This document shows, piece by piece, positions 15,165-23,451 of a stretch of DNA of 41,039 nt (position 1 is the first letter of the stretch; the number at the start of each line of letters is the position of its first letter). This DNA comes from Comamonadaceae bacterium (GTDB lineage Bacteria; Pseudomonadota; Gammaproteobacteria; Burkholderiales; Burkholderiaceae_C). A program made the position numbers and the translations under genes. The notes below the pieces were generated by a model, which worked only from the letters and a program-made list of their open reading frames with translations, was not told the origin of the DNA and made no database searches. The stretch spans positions 1 to 41,039 of the forward strand of contig CANGPV010000009.1 in NCBI GenBank assembly GCA_947455935.1, given 5' to 3'.

Positions 15165-16452
15165 CAGGCGCTTGGTAAGCCACACGACCCTCGACCAAAG
15201 TCGCTTTAACTTGTCCCGTCATTTCACTGCCACTTAAATCAAACGCAAAGGGCGTGTGTTTGCATTGGCTACGCAAGTTCTCAGGCATGACTTGCCAACT
15301 GGCCTGCGGATCCACAACGCATATATCCGCTACGCCGCCCTCCCGTAAGCAACCCAAACCTGCTTGTCCTAACCAAGACGCAGGCGCTCGGGTGATGACA
15401 TCAATAGCGCGAAGCGTATCCACCTTGTGATGTGCAGCCCACTTCAAACTGGCGCTGAGCAATAACTCCAGTCCTGTTGCACCTGGCTCAGCTTGGGCAA
15501 AAGGCAAAGCTTTGGCGTCGCCCTCCACAGGCGTATGGTCAGATACCAAGCCATCGATAGTGCCATCCGCCAATGCTTCACTCAGGGCTTGGCGATCACG
15601 CTGTTGTCGCAGCGGCGGCATCAAGCGCGCACGTGTGTCAAAGTAGCCAATGTCTGCATCTGTGAAGTGCAAGTTATGGATGCTGACATCGCAGGTTAAT
15701 GGCAAACCTTCAGCCTTGGCTGCACGCACCAAGTCGACACCTGCCGCGCTGGAGAGTTTGCTGATATGAACACGCGTGCCTGTCATGCGCATCAAGTTGA
15801 TAAAGGTATTCAGCGCAATGGTTTCAGCTGCTACGGGAATACCACTCAATCCCATGCGAGTGGCCAAGGGCCCACTGGCTACCATGCCCTGCCCCAAAAA
15901 ACTGTCCTGGGCTCTGAGCCATACGCAGTAACCAAAGGTCGCGGCATATTGCATAGCTCGCTGTAGGCCTTGGGTGTTTTGAATGGCACGCTCAGCTTGG
16001 GTAAAGCCCACACAACCTGCACCTGTCAATTCAACCATGGGCGTCAGCACCTCTCCTTGCAAACCACGTGTGAGCGCGCCCAAAGGAAATACTTTGGATA
16101 AATGCAGGCGCTCAGCACGAAATTTCAACATGTCGACCAAGCCGGGTTCATCTAGCACAGGCTGGGTATCAGGCATGCACACCACACTGGTAACGCCTCC
16201 GGCAACTGCTGCCCCTAACTCACTCTCCAACATGCCCTCGTGCTCATGCCCCGGTTCCCCTAGGCGTGCACAAGCATCTACCAGGCCTGGTATGACCCAA
16301 CTGTGGGCCGCATCCCAAAGAACATCAGGGTGAAAGTCAGATGAAATTGTGCCAATACCCACAATTTTTCCATCTGCCACGGCAACATCGGCTGGGGCGT
16401 TCATGCCGCTCGCAGGGTCAATCACATGACCATGTTGAATCAATATTTTCAT
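15154..16452 (-). CDS. pyrC: Dihydroorotase-like protein without metal ligands (PyrC', non-catalytic)
   Basis: A 432-residue amidohydrolase-fold protein resembling dihydroorotase ([28 protein letters not shown]-like and [15 protein letters not shown] segments). The HxH metal motif normally in DxHVHLREPG reads [10 protein letters not shown] (59-68), so both first histidines are missing. This fits the PyrC' (PyrX) pseudoenzymes that assemble with aspartate carbamoyltransferase in Pseudomonas and Burkholderiales; an active PyrC should exist elsewhere. Its ATG overlaps the pyrB stop by 4 bp, the last gene of the pyrR-pyrB-pyrC' row. Confidence 0.88.
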   Translation of the reverse strand: MKILIQHGHVIDPASGMNAPADVAVADGKIVGIGTISSDFHPDVLWDAAHSWVIPGLVDACARLGEPGHEHEGMLESELGAAVAGGVTSVVCMPDTQPVLDEPGLVDMLKFRAERLHLSKVFPLGALTRGLQGEVLTPMVELTGAGCVGFTQAERAIQNTQGLQRAMQYAATFGYCVWLRAQDSFLGQGMVASGPLATRMGLSGIPVAAETIALNTFINLMRMTGTRVHISKLSSAAGVDLVRAAKAEGLPLTCDVSIHNLHFTDADIGYFDTRARLMPPLRQQRDRQALSEALADGTIDGLVSDHTPVEGDAKALPFAQAEPGATGLELLLSASLKWAAHHKVDTLRAIDVITRAPASWLGQAGLGCLREGGVADICVVDPQASWQVMPENLRSQCKHTPFAFDLSGSEMTGQVKATLVEGRVAYQAPGLL

Positions 16453-17411
16453 GCATCGTTCCCAGACACAATGGACATTACCGCCATTCGAACAGCAATA
16501 CCAAAAGTTACCTGATTCAAAATTACGCTTTGGGGTCCATCCACCACTGCCGATTCAATTTCTACACCTCGGTTAATAGGTCCAGGATGCATAACGATGG
16601 CATCGGGCTTGGCAGCTTGCAAACGGGTTGTCGTTAACCCAAAGTTTTTGAAATACTCTTGACTAGAGGGCAGCAATGCGCCACTCATGCGCTCGTTTTG
16701 TAAACGCAAGGCCACCACCACATCACAGTCTCGTATACCGTCATCCAATGAATAAAACACCTTGACACCCAGTTGAGATAAATCGGATGGGATGAGGGTG
16801 CGCGGCCCCACGACACGGACTTCAGCACAGCCTAAGGTGGTGAAAGCATGTATATCCGAGCGAGCTACCCTAGAGTGCAACACATCACCCACGATGGCCA
16901 CGCGAAGGTTAGAGAAATCTTGCTTGAAGTGTCGGATGGTGTACGCATCCAACAGGCCTTGCGTAGGATGGGCATGACGGCCATCGCCCGCATTGATGAC
17001 ATGGACATGGGGTGCCACATGCTCGGCAATCAAATAAGGTGCACCCGATTCGCTGTGACGAACTACAAAAATATCGGCGGCCATGGCACTTAAGTTAGCA
17101 ATAGTGTCTAACAAAGATTCACCTTTGCTGGCCGAGGAACGCGCTATGTCCAAGTTGAAAACATCGGCACTCAGACGCTTGGCCGCAATTTCAAATGTGG
17201 TTCGCGTGCGGGTGCTGTTTTCAAAAAATAAATTAAAAACAGACTTACCCCGCAACAGAGGAACTTTTTTGACATCCCTGTCGCTCACCGACACAAACTG
17301 TGTGGCGGTATCCAAAATATGGGTAAGTATGTCTCGAGACAAACCTTCCGTGGACAGCAAATGGATGAGTTCACCGTTTTTATTGAGCTGTGGGTTGCGC
17401 TTGTAAAGCAT
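16449..17411 (-). CDS. pyrB: Aspartate carbamoyltransferase catalytic subunit
   Basis: A 320-residue enzyme that makes N-carbamoyl-aspartate in pyrimidine synthesis. The carbamoyl-phosphate loop [13 protein letters not shown] (from 62), [11 protein letters not shown], and the late [10 protein letters not shown] motif are all present. It follows pyrR by 3 bp and overlaps pyrC' by 4 bp, consistent with a class A-type PyrB:PyrC' complex. Confidence 0.97.
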   Translation of the reverse strand: MLYKRNPQLNKNGELIHLLSTEGLSRDILTHILDTATQFVSVSDRDVKKVPLLRGKSVFNLFFENSTRTRTTFEIAAKRLSADVFNLDIARSSASKGESLLDTIANLSAMAADIFVVRHSESGAPYLIAEHVAPHVHVINAGDGRHAHPTQGLLDAYTIRHFKQDFSNLRVAIVGDVLHSRVARSDIHAFTTLGCAEVRVVGPRTLIPSDLSQLGVKVFYSLDDGIRDCDVVVALRLQNERMSGALLPSSQEYFKNFGLTTTRLQAAKPDAIVMHPGPINRGVEIESAVVDGPQSVILNQVTFGIAVRMAVMSIVSGNDA

Positions 17412-17414
17412 GGG

Positions 17415-17915
17415 TTAGCCTTCCACTGAAAACGCAAACTGACCTTGGGCATCACGCGTGAGTCGCAACGATTGGTGTGTGGGCAAACTGATGCGGGCAG
17501 CCGCCACATCTGCCTGGATGGGTAACTCGCGTCCACCTCGGTCAACAAGCACCGCCAAGTGCACTGCTTGAGGTCTTCCATAGTCGAACAGTTCGTTGAC
17601 GACAGCACGAATGGTGCGTCCCGTGAACAGCACATCGTCGATCAACCATATGACCGCGCCATCTATCTCAAAAGGTAATTTGGTGGCCACACTGTCAGCC
17701 ATACCGCGCTGAGAAAAATCATCGCGGTGCAAGGACGAAGACACCACCCCTAAAGGTTGTTGCCGAGACAAATCGTGCTGCAACCGTTCGGCCAGCCACG
17801 CGCCCCCAGAGGTGATACCGACCAAGTGATCTTGAGGACTGAGCATGCTTTGCAAACTGTTCAACAGTTGTTGGTACAAGGCTTGCGCATCCAAAGTCAA
17901 ATATCCGTTACTCAT
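17415..17915 (-). CDS. pyrR: PyrR-type regulator / uracil phosphoribosyltransferase
   Basis: A 166-residue type I phosphoribosyltransferase with the PRPP loop VIWLIDDVLFTGRTIRAVVN and the GITSGGAWLAERL segment. PyrR proteins bind pyr mRNA as attenuators in Gram-positives and have uracil phosphoribosyltransferase activity; in betaproteobacteria regulation by attenuation is unproven, and no attenuator is evident here because the gene overlaps ruvX. It starts 4 bp within ruvX and precedes pyrB. Confidence 0.92.
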   Translation of the reverse strand: MSNGYLTLDAQALYQQLLNSLQSMLSPQDHLVGITSGGAWLAERLQHDLSRQQPLGVVSSSLHRDDFSQRGMADSVATKLPFEIDGAVIWLIDDVLFTGRTIRAVVNELFDYGRPQAVHLAVLVDRGGRELPIQADVAAARISLPTHQSLRLTRDAQGQFAFSVEG

Positions 17916-18331
17916 GTGTCTAAGCTTCGCAAAAATTGGTTCAAGATCACGCAGGCTGAGGCAGCATCCACGTCGGCAGCACTCAGACTGCGGGCCTCGG
18001 TGGTTGAATAACGTTCATCCACTTCATACACCGGCAAACCAAAACGGCTACGCAGTTGACGTGCAAATTTTTGTGCCTGCAATGTGTTGTCATGTGCAGC
18101 CCCATCAGGGTGGTAGGGCACGCCAACCACCAACGCCTCGGGCTGCCACTGCGCGATATGCTTGCTGATGGCTTCCCATTTCAGTTGGCCGCTGCCCCGC
18201 ACCGTGCCTTGTGGCTGGGCAAGGCCTAGCAAGCGAGAAGCATAGGCAACGCCAGTACGCTGTTGTCCAAAATCGAAAGCCAAAAACGATTGCAACTCGG
18301 TTGCTGCGGTTTGAGAGGCCGCAAGACTCAT
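17912..18331 (-). CDS. ruvX: YqgF/RuvX family (putative pre-16S rRNA nuclease)
   Basis: A RNase H-like nuclease with FLAFDFGQQRTGVAYA, VVGVPYHPDG and VDERYSTTEA motifs. YqgF matures the 5' end of 16S rRNA in E. coli; Holliday junction resolution is an older proposal. I choose the ATG at 18331 (MSLAASQ, 139 residues) because it overlaps the yqgE stop as ATGA; the track's 18361 start would overlap yqgE by 34 bp. The gene also overlaps pyrR by 4 bp. Confidence 0.92.
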   Translation of the reverse strand: MSLAASQTAATELQSFLAFDFGQQRTGVAYASRLLGLAQPQGTVRGSGQLKWEAISKHIAQWQPEALVVGVPYHPDGAAHDNTLQAQKFARQLRSRFGLPVYEVDERYSTTEARSLSAADVDAASACVILNQFLRSLDT

Positions 18332-18933
18332 GCGTGGCCCGCCTGCGGCGAGAGCATCCATGCTTGCAAACCTAGCAGTGCCAAGGCGCGGTCGTAGCGT
18401 TGCTCTATGGGGGTGTCAAAAATAACGTGGGGATCGGCTTGTACTGTCAGCCAACTGTTTTCAGCTAACTCAGACTCAAGTTGTCCTTGCGCCCAAGCTG
18501 AATAACCCAGCGTGATGAGCACACGCTTAGGACCTGCCCCAGTAGATAAGGCTTCAAGCACATCTTTGGAGGTGGTCATCTCTAAGCCACCAGGGATAGA
18601 CAAGGTGGAGGCATAGGCAGCCTCGGTAAGCTCTGAAGTGGGAGGCGCATCAGACAAAGGCTCATGCAATACAAAACCACGCTCGGTGTGAACAGGCCCC
18701 CCCTGAAATACGGGGATTTCAATCAAGTCAGCGCGGCCTAAATTCAGTTCGACTTTTTCAAATAAGTCCTGCATACGCAAGGTGCTGGGTTTGTTGATAA
18801 TCAATCCCAATGCACCCCTGTCGCTGTGCTCGCACATGTAAACCACACTTCGTTTGAACGATTCATCCATCAAACCGGGCATGGCGATCAAAAAATGATG
18901 GGTTAGGTTGATCGGCGCAGAATCGAAGTTCAT
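18328..18933 (-). CDS. YqgE/AlgH family protein (DUF179)
   Basis: A 201-residue protein with the family start NLTHHFLIAMPGL, then SVVYMCEHSDRGALGLIINK and the late LGYSAWAQGQLESELAENSW. Function is unclear; the family is almost always next to yqgF, as here. Its start lies only 21 bp from the divergent photolyase start, so promoters for both probably overlap or lie inside the genes. Confidence 0.93.
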   Translation of the reverse strand: MNFDSAPINLTHHFLIAMPGLMDESFKRSVVYMCEHSDRGALGLIINKPSTLRMQDLFEKVELNLGRADLIEIPVFQGGPVHTERGFVLHEPLSDAPPTSELTEAAYASTLSIPGGLEMTTSKDVLEALSTGAGPKRVLITLGYSAWAQGQLESELAENSWLTVQADPHVIFDTPIEQRYDRALALLGLQAWMLSPQAGHA

Positions 18934-18954
18934 GAAACTATTTTAAGGCTGAAG

Positions 18955-20439
18955 ATGAAACCTGCTTCTTCTGAGCGTTTTGACCGCTCACTGGTGTGGT
19001 TTAGACGGGACTTACGAGCCGATGATCACACGGCCCTACACCATGCACTGCAACACAGCAAACAGGTCTACTGCGTCTTTGTATTCGACAGCACCATTTT
19101 GGACAAACTTGCCCGGCAAGACAGGCGCGTGGCCTTTATCCATGGCAGTCTGGTTGACTTAAACCAACAACTTCAATCGCTCTCAGGCCATTCAGCGTCA
19201 GGGCTGATGGTTGTGCATGGTGACCCCTTGAAATGCATCAACGAATTAGCGCAAACATTAAACGTACAAGCGGTCTTCACCCACCATGACGATGAGCCCT
19301 ATGCCCTTAGCCGAGATGCCACCGTAAGGGGCACTTTGGCAGACAAGGGCATTGCATTTCACAGTTACAAAGACCATGTGGTGTTTGAGCGCAGTGAAAT
19401 ATTGACCCAAAATGGTCAGCCTTATGGCGTATTTACACCGTTTAAAAACAATTGGCTGAAGAAGGTCACAGCCGATGACTTGGCAGAGCGACCCGTCAAA
19501 CCTGCCGCAGGTCAACTGGCTGCTCTTCCTGCTTCGCTGAGACATCCCATACCCAGCTTGGCGGACTTAGGTTTTGAGCCAGTGGATTTGCATTCCCTGC
19601 ACATACAACCCGGGGCCAGCGGCGCTGACATATTGGTCAATGATTTTGTCAAACGCATAAGCCATTACCAACAAACACGCGATTACCCCGGCGTGAAAGG
19701 CCCGAGTTACCTCAGCGTGCATTTGCGCTTTGGCACGGTATCGGTAAGACGCTTGGCACGTTTAGCGCATCCGCTGGCACTCAAGGGGGACGCAGGAGCG
19801 CAAACTTGGTTGGGTGAGCTGATTTGGCGAGATTTTTATCACCAAATTTTGCACCACCATCCACGCGTGGTAAACCACGCATTCAAACCAGCTTATGACG
19901 ATATCGTGTGGGAAAGTGGCAAGGACGCCAAGCAATTGTTTGCGGCGTGGTGCGAGGGGCGAACGGGTTATCCCTTGGTCGATGCGGCCATGGCACAGAT
20001 CAACCAAACTGGCTATATGCACAATCGCTTGCGCATGGTGGTCGCCAGTTTTCTAGTTAAAGACTTAGGCATTGACTGGCGCTGGGGCGAGCAGTATTTC
20101 GCCCAGCATTTGATTGATTTTGACTTGGCCGCTAACAATGGCGGTTGGCAATGGGCAAGCTCCAGCGGTTGCGATGCGCAACCTTATTTTCGTATTTTTA
20201 ATCCTATCAGCCAGAGTGAGAAATTTGATCCTCAAGGTAAATTTATTCGGCGCTATGTGCCTCAACTGGCTGCCCTGCCCGACGATGCCATTCATGCGCC
20301 TTGGCTAGCCAAACCTGTGGTGTTGGCTGCCGCCCATGTCAAGCTGGGAGAAACTTACCCTCTTCCAGTGGTGGATCATGCCAAGGCGCGTTTAAAAACC
20401 TTGATGCGCTACAGCGTTGTGAAAAGCAAAGCCCAATGA
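18955..20439 (+). CDS. phrB: Deoxyribodipyrimidine photolyase
   Basis: A 494-residue light-dependent DNA repair enzyme that splits cyclobutane pyrimidine dimers. The N-terminal antenna-binding domain begins LVWFRRDLRADDHTAL; the C-terminal FAD domain holds GVKGPSYLSVHLRFGTVS, WRDFYHQI, QTGYMHNRLRMVVASF, DFDLAANNGGWQWASSSGCD and YFRIFNPISQ. Length and motifs fit class I CPD photolyases. AAGG lies 6 bp before the ATG. Confidence 0.95.
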   Translation: MKPASSERFDRSLVWFRRDLRADDHTALHHALQHSKQVYCVFVFDSTILDKLARQDRRVAFIHGSLVDLNQQLQSLSGHSASGLMVVHGDPLKCINELAQTLNVQAVFTHHDDEPYALSRDATVRGTLADKGIAFHSYKDHVVFERSEILTQNGQPYGVFTPFKNNWLKKVTADDLAERPVKPAAGQLAALPASLRHPIPSLADLGFEPVDLHSLHIQPGASGADILVNDFVKRISHYQQTRDYPGVKGPSYLSVHLRFGTVSVRRLARLAHPLALKGDAGAQTWLGELIWRDFYHQILHHHPRVVNHAFKPAYDDIVWESGKDAKQLFAAWCEGRTGYPLVDAAMAQINQTGYMHNRLRMVVASFLVKDLGIDWRWGEQYFAQHLIDFDLAANNGGWQWASSSGCDAQPYFRIFNPISQSEKFDPQGKFIRRYVPQLAALPDDAIHAPWLAKPVVLAAAHVKLGETYPLPVVDHAKARLKTLMRYSVVKSKAQ

Positions 20440-20449
20440 TGGTCTTTAC

Positions 20450-20617
20450 TTAAATCTGCACCATTTCAAAATCTTCCTTGCGAGCACCACATTCAGGGCA
20501 AGTCCAGTTCATAGGCACTTGTTCCCACGGTGTTCCAGGGGCAATTCCCTCTTCAGGCGCGCCAGCAGCCTCGTCGTAAATCCATCCACAAATCAAGCAC
20601 ATCCAGGTCTTGTTCAC
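20450..20617 (-). CDS. Rubredoxin
   Basis: A 55-residue small iron protein too short for the ORF track. It starts with GTG (NKTWMCLICGWIYDEAAG) and has the two rubredoxin knuckles, Cys7-x2-Cys10 and Cys40-x2-Cys43 (TCPECGARKEDF), that bind one iron. It is a cytoplasmic one-electron carrier. The start is supported by GGAAAG 8 bp upstream. It is convergent with photolyase (10 bp apart) and divergent from thiD, an order common in Comamonadaceae. Confidence 0.95.
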   Translation of the reverse strand: MNKTWMCLICGWIYDEAAGAPEEGIAPGTPWEQVPMNWTCPECGARKEDFEMVQI

Positions 20618-20648
20618 AGTTATTTCTTTCCAATTAATCAGGTAAAAC

Positions 20649-20660
20649 CCGCTAAAGCGG
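20649..20660. promoter_or_regulatory. Palindrome in the rubredoxin/thiD divergent promoter region
   Basis: CCGCT-AA-AGCGG is a perfect 12-bp palindrome in the 77-bp gap between the divergent genes, just upstream of a TAGAAT that could be a -10 box for thiD. It may be an operator or a chance repeat. Confidence 0.3.
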
Positions 20661-20694
20661 TGGCATAGAATGATTCAGATTCTATAGATGGCTC

Positions 20695-21627
20695 ATGAAC
20701 ACACCCACACCCCTGCCTGATGAAGGCCAATCTCAGGAAATGGCGCATCCTTGCGTGCTGTGTTTCAATTCCAACGATCCAAGCGGTGCAGGTGGCTTAA
20801 CCGCAGATATCTTGGCCATGTCCTCCGTCGGTTCGCATGTGTTGGCCATCTCTACAGGCAGTTATGTGAGAGATACCGCGGAAGTGTTTGACCATGTAGC
20901 GGTTGAGGATGACACCGTCGATGAACAAGCGCGAACCATCTTGGAAGACATCGCTGTGCAAGTCATCAAGATTGGTTTTTGTGGTTCAGCAGATGTGCTC
21001 TCTACGGTTGCAGAAATTTGTGCTGACTATGCCGATGTGCCTGTGGTGGCTTACATGCCCAGCCTGTCTTGGTGGCAAGACGAACCCATCGATGCCTACC
21101 AAGATGCTTTCATGGAATTGGTCTTGCCACAAACGACCGTCTTGGTAGGTAACCACAGCACCCTGTGGCGCTGGTTATTGCCCGACTGGGGCAGTGATAG
21201 CAATCCCAGCGCCAGAGATTTGGCCAAAGCTGCCGCTGAAAAAGGCGTTCCCTACACATTTGTCACAGGCTTGCCGCAGGCGGGTGGACAGCATTTGGAA
21301 AACGCCTTAGCTACACCGCTGAATGTGCTGGTCAGTGAGAACATCGAACGTTTTGACGCCGTCTTTACAGGTGCTGGCGACACTTTGAGCGCAGCCTTGG
21401 CCGGTTTGCTCGCCATGGGCGACGATTTAGAAGCTGCTGCAGGAGAGGCGCTGGGTTATCTGGATGGCAGCTTAGATGCAGGCTTTCGCCCCGGCATGGG
21501 TCACGCCGTAGCAGACCGATTGTTTTGGGCTCACAGCGTGGACGACAGCGCAGAGTTTGAAGATGACGACGACACCAACGTCACTGCCGACGATTTCTCT
21601 TTGCCAGGACACCAAACCCGTCACTGA
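20695..21627 (+). CDS. thiD: Hydroxymethylpyrimidine/phosphomethylpyrimidine kinase
   Basis: A 310-residue ribokinase-fold enzyme of thiamine synthesis, phosphorylating HMP and HMP-P. SNDPSGAGGLTADILAMSSVG and the anion-hole motif FTGAGDTLSAALAGLLA are clear. It is about 40 residues longer than typical ThiD, with a strongly acidic tail (EFEDDDDTNVTADD). It is followed by hemL after 21 bp. No TPP riboswitch is visible in the short upstream region. Confidence 0.88.
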   Translation: MNTPTPLPDEGQSQEMAHPCVLCFNSNDPSGAGGLTADILAMSSVGSHVLAISTGSYVRDTAEVFDHVAVEDDTVDEQARTILEDIAVQVIKIGFCGSADVLSTVAEICADYADVPVVAYMPSLSWWQDEPIDAYQDAFMELVLPQTTVLVGNHSTLWRWLLPDWGSDSNPSARDLAKAAAEKGVPYTFVTGLPQAGGQHLENALATPLNVLVSENIERFDAVFTGAGDTLSAALAGLLAMGDDLEAAAGEALGYLDGSLDAGFRPGMGHAVADRLFWAHSVDDSAEFEDDDDTNVTADDFSLPGHQTRH

Positions 21628-21648
21628 TTTTTTAACCGTATTCCTACC

Positions 21649-22944
21649 ATGACCGATCTGAACCAAACCCTTTTCGACCGCGCGCGCCAAGTCATCCCTG
21701 GCGGTGTCAATTCCCCTGTTCGCGCTTTCCGCGCCGTGGGTGGCACACCGCGTTTTGTCAAACGCGCCCAAGGGGCGTATTTTTGGGACGCCAACGACAA
21801 GCGCTACATCGACTACATCGGCTCGTGGGGCCCGATGATCTTGGGCCACGGCCACCCCGCCGTGGTCGAAGCCGTGCAAAAAGCGGTGCTCGAAGGTTTC
21901 TCCTACGGCGCCCCCACCGAACGCGAAATTGAACTCGCCGAAGCGCTGTTGAAACTCATGCCCTCGATGGACATGGTGCGCTTGGTCAGCTCGGGCACCG
22001 AAGCCGGCATGAGCGCCTTGCGCTTGGCGCGTGGTGCCACTGGCCGCAGCAAGATCATCAAGTTCGAAGGCTGCTACCACGGCCACGCCGACGCGCTGTT
22101 GGTGAAAGCCGGCTCCGGCTTGGCCACCTTTGGCAATCCGACCAGCGCTGGTGTGCCGCCTGAAGTGGTGCAACACACCTTGGTGCTCGAGTACAACAAC
22201 ATCCCCCAATTGGAAGAAGCCTTTGCCCTGCACGGCAAAGAGTTGGCCTGTTTGATGATTGAGCCCATCGCCGGCAACATGAACTTTGTGCGCGCCAGCG
22301 TGCCCTTCATGAAGCGCTGCCGCGAGCTGTGCAGCCAGCACGGCGCGCTGCTGGTGTTTGACGAGGTGATGACCGGCTGCCGCGTGGCCTTGGGCAGTGC
22401 GCAAAGCGTTTACGCGCAATCCATCCCTGGCTTCGAGCCCGACCTCACGGTGCTGGGCAAGGTGATTGGCGGCGGCATGCCCTTGGCGGCCTTTGGTGGC
22501 AAACGCGCCGTGATGGAGCAACTCGCCCCCTTGGGGCCGGTGTACCAAGCGGGCACTTTGAGTGGCAACCCCGTCGCCACCGCTTGCGGCTTGGCCACCT
22601 TGAAAGAAATTTCCAAGCCTGGTTTTTTTGACGCGCTCTCAGCCCGCACCCAAAGCTTGGTCGATGGCCTCAAAGGGGCCGCCGCCAAAGCCGGTGTGCC
22701 TTTCAGCGCCGATTGCCAAGGCGGCATGTTTGGCTTCTTTTTGCTGCCCGAGTTGCCGCAAAACTACGCCAAGGTGATGACCAGCGACAGCCCCAAATTC
22801 AACACCCTGTTCCACGGCTTGCTCGACCGTGGCGTGTACATCGCACCGGCTTTGTACGAGGCTGGTTTTGTCAGCGGTGCCCACACGGCAGACGACATCG
22901 CCGCCACGGTGCAAGCCGCGGCCGAGGTGTTTGCCACCTTATGA
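21649..22944 (+). CDS. hemL: Glutamate-1-semialdehyde 2,1-aminomutase
   Basis: A 431-residue PLP enzyme making 5-aminolevulinate for haem. It shows [16 protein letters not shown] at the start, [36 protein letters not shown], and the PLP lysine at about 271 in [16 protein letters not shown]. Sampled stretches are clearly more GC-rich (about 68%) than the genes just downstream (about 48%). The stop overlaps the next start as ATGA. Confidence 0.97.
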   Translation: MTDLNQTLFDRARQVIPGGVNSPVRAFRAVGGTPRFVKRAQGAYFWDANDKRYIDYIGSWGPMILGHGHPAVVEAVQKAVLEGFSYGAPTEREIELAEALLKLMPSMDMVRLVSSGTEAGMSALRLARGATGRSKIIKFEGCYHGHADALLVKAGSGLATFGNPTSAGVPPEVVQHTLVLEYNNIPQLEEAFALHGKELACLMIEPIAGNMNFVRASVPFMKRCRELCSQHGALLVFDEVMTGCRVALGSAQSVYAQSIPGFEPDLTVLGKVIGGGMPLAAFGGKRAVMEQLAPLGPVYQAGTLSGNPVATACGLATLKEISKPGFFDALSARTQSLVDGLKGAAAKAGVPFSADCQGGMFGFFLLPELPQNYAKVMTSDSPKFNTLFHGLLDRGVYIAPALYEAGFVSGAHTADDIAATVQAAAEVFATL

Positions 22945-23447
22945 ACCGACCGCTGCTAAAGCTTTGGGGGGTGTCGCTTTGCCTGATGGCTTATACACAC
23001 ACAGCTCGAGCTGAGAGCGAGTTGTCAGATACTTTTTCAAATCTAAGTCATCCGCAAGCAATTTGGATCAATGCTGGTTTTTACACCTCCCACTTCGATC
23101 ACGACAAAGGCTTGCGCAACGCCAACCCTGGACTTGGAATTGAATGGACTTTGAATGACACTTATGCATTGACTGCAGGTGAATTTAAAAACAGCGATAA
23201 CCAGCGTTCAAATTACCTAGGTATGTATGTCATGCCTTGGAAATGGGAGTCCTTCAAACTCGGTGCTGTGGTGGGCGCGTTTGACGGCTACCCTCGGGCC
23301 AACCAAGGCGGCTGGTTCCCAGCCCTTGTGCCCATGGTGTCTTTCGAAAACCAACGCTGGGGATTGAACACTGCCGTGATTCCCACGCTCAAAGATAAAC
23401 TTTACGGTGGCATCAGCTTTCAATTGAAATACAAACTCAACCACTGA
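22941..23447 (+). CDS. Small exported beta-barrel-like protein, unknown function (copy B)
   Basis: A 168-residue protein; the track start (22713) lies within hemL in another frame, while the ATG at 22941 overlaps the hemL stop as ATGA. A signal peptide ends near TARA. The rest is strand-rich with a motif [20 protein letters not shown] followed by [16 protein letters not shown], matching copy A at 11050 in order and spacing. It ends QLKYKLNH, like an outer-membrane barrel. It lies 4 bp before soxC, suggesting cotranscription, but its role is unknown. Confidence 0.78.
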   Translation: MNRPLLKLWGVSLCLMAYTHTARAESELSDTFSNLSHPQAIWINAGFYTSHFDHDKGLRNANPGLGIEWTLNDTYALTAGEFKNSDNQRSNYLGMYVMPWKWESFKLGAVVGAFDGYPRANQGGWFPALVPMVSFENQRWGLNTAVIPTLKDKLYGGISFQLKYKLNH

Positions 23448-23451
23448 CACC

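Noticed and set aside
17916-18020. PyrR-binding attenuator upstream of pyrR
   Set aside because: The area is coding sequence of ruvX, and I could not identify an antiterminator/terminator pair.
21472-22548. Long 358-residue minus-strand ORF opposite hemL
   Set aside because: It mirrors the GC-rich hemL codons; composition is His/Gly/Ala-rich with no recognisable domain, and hemL is certain.
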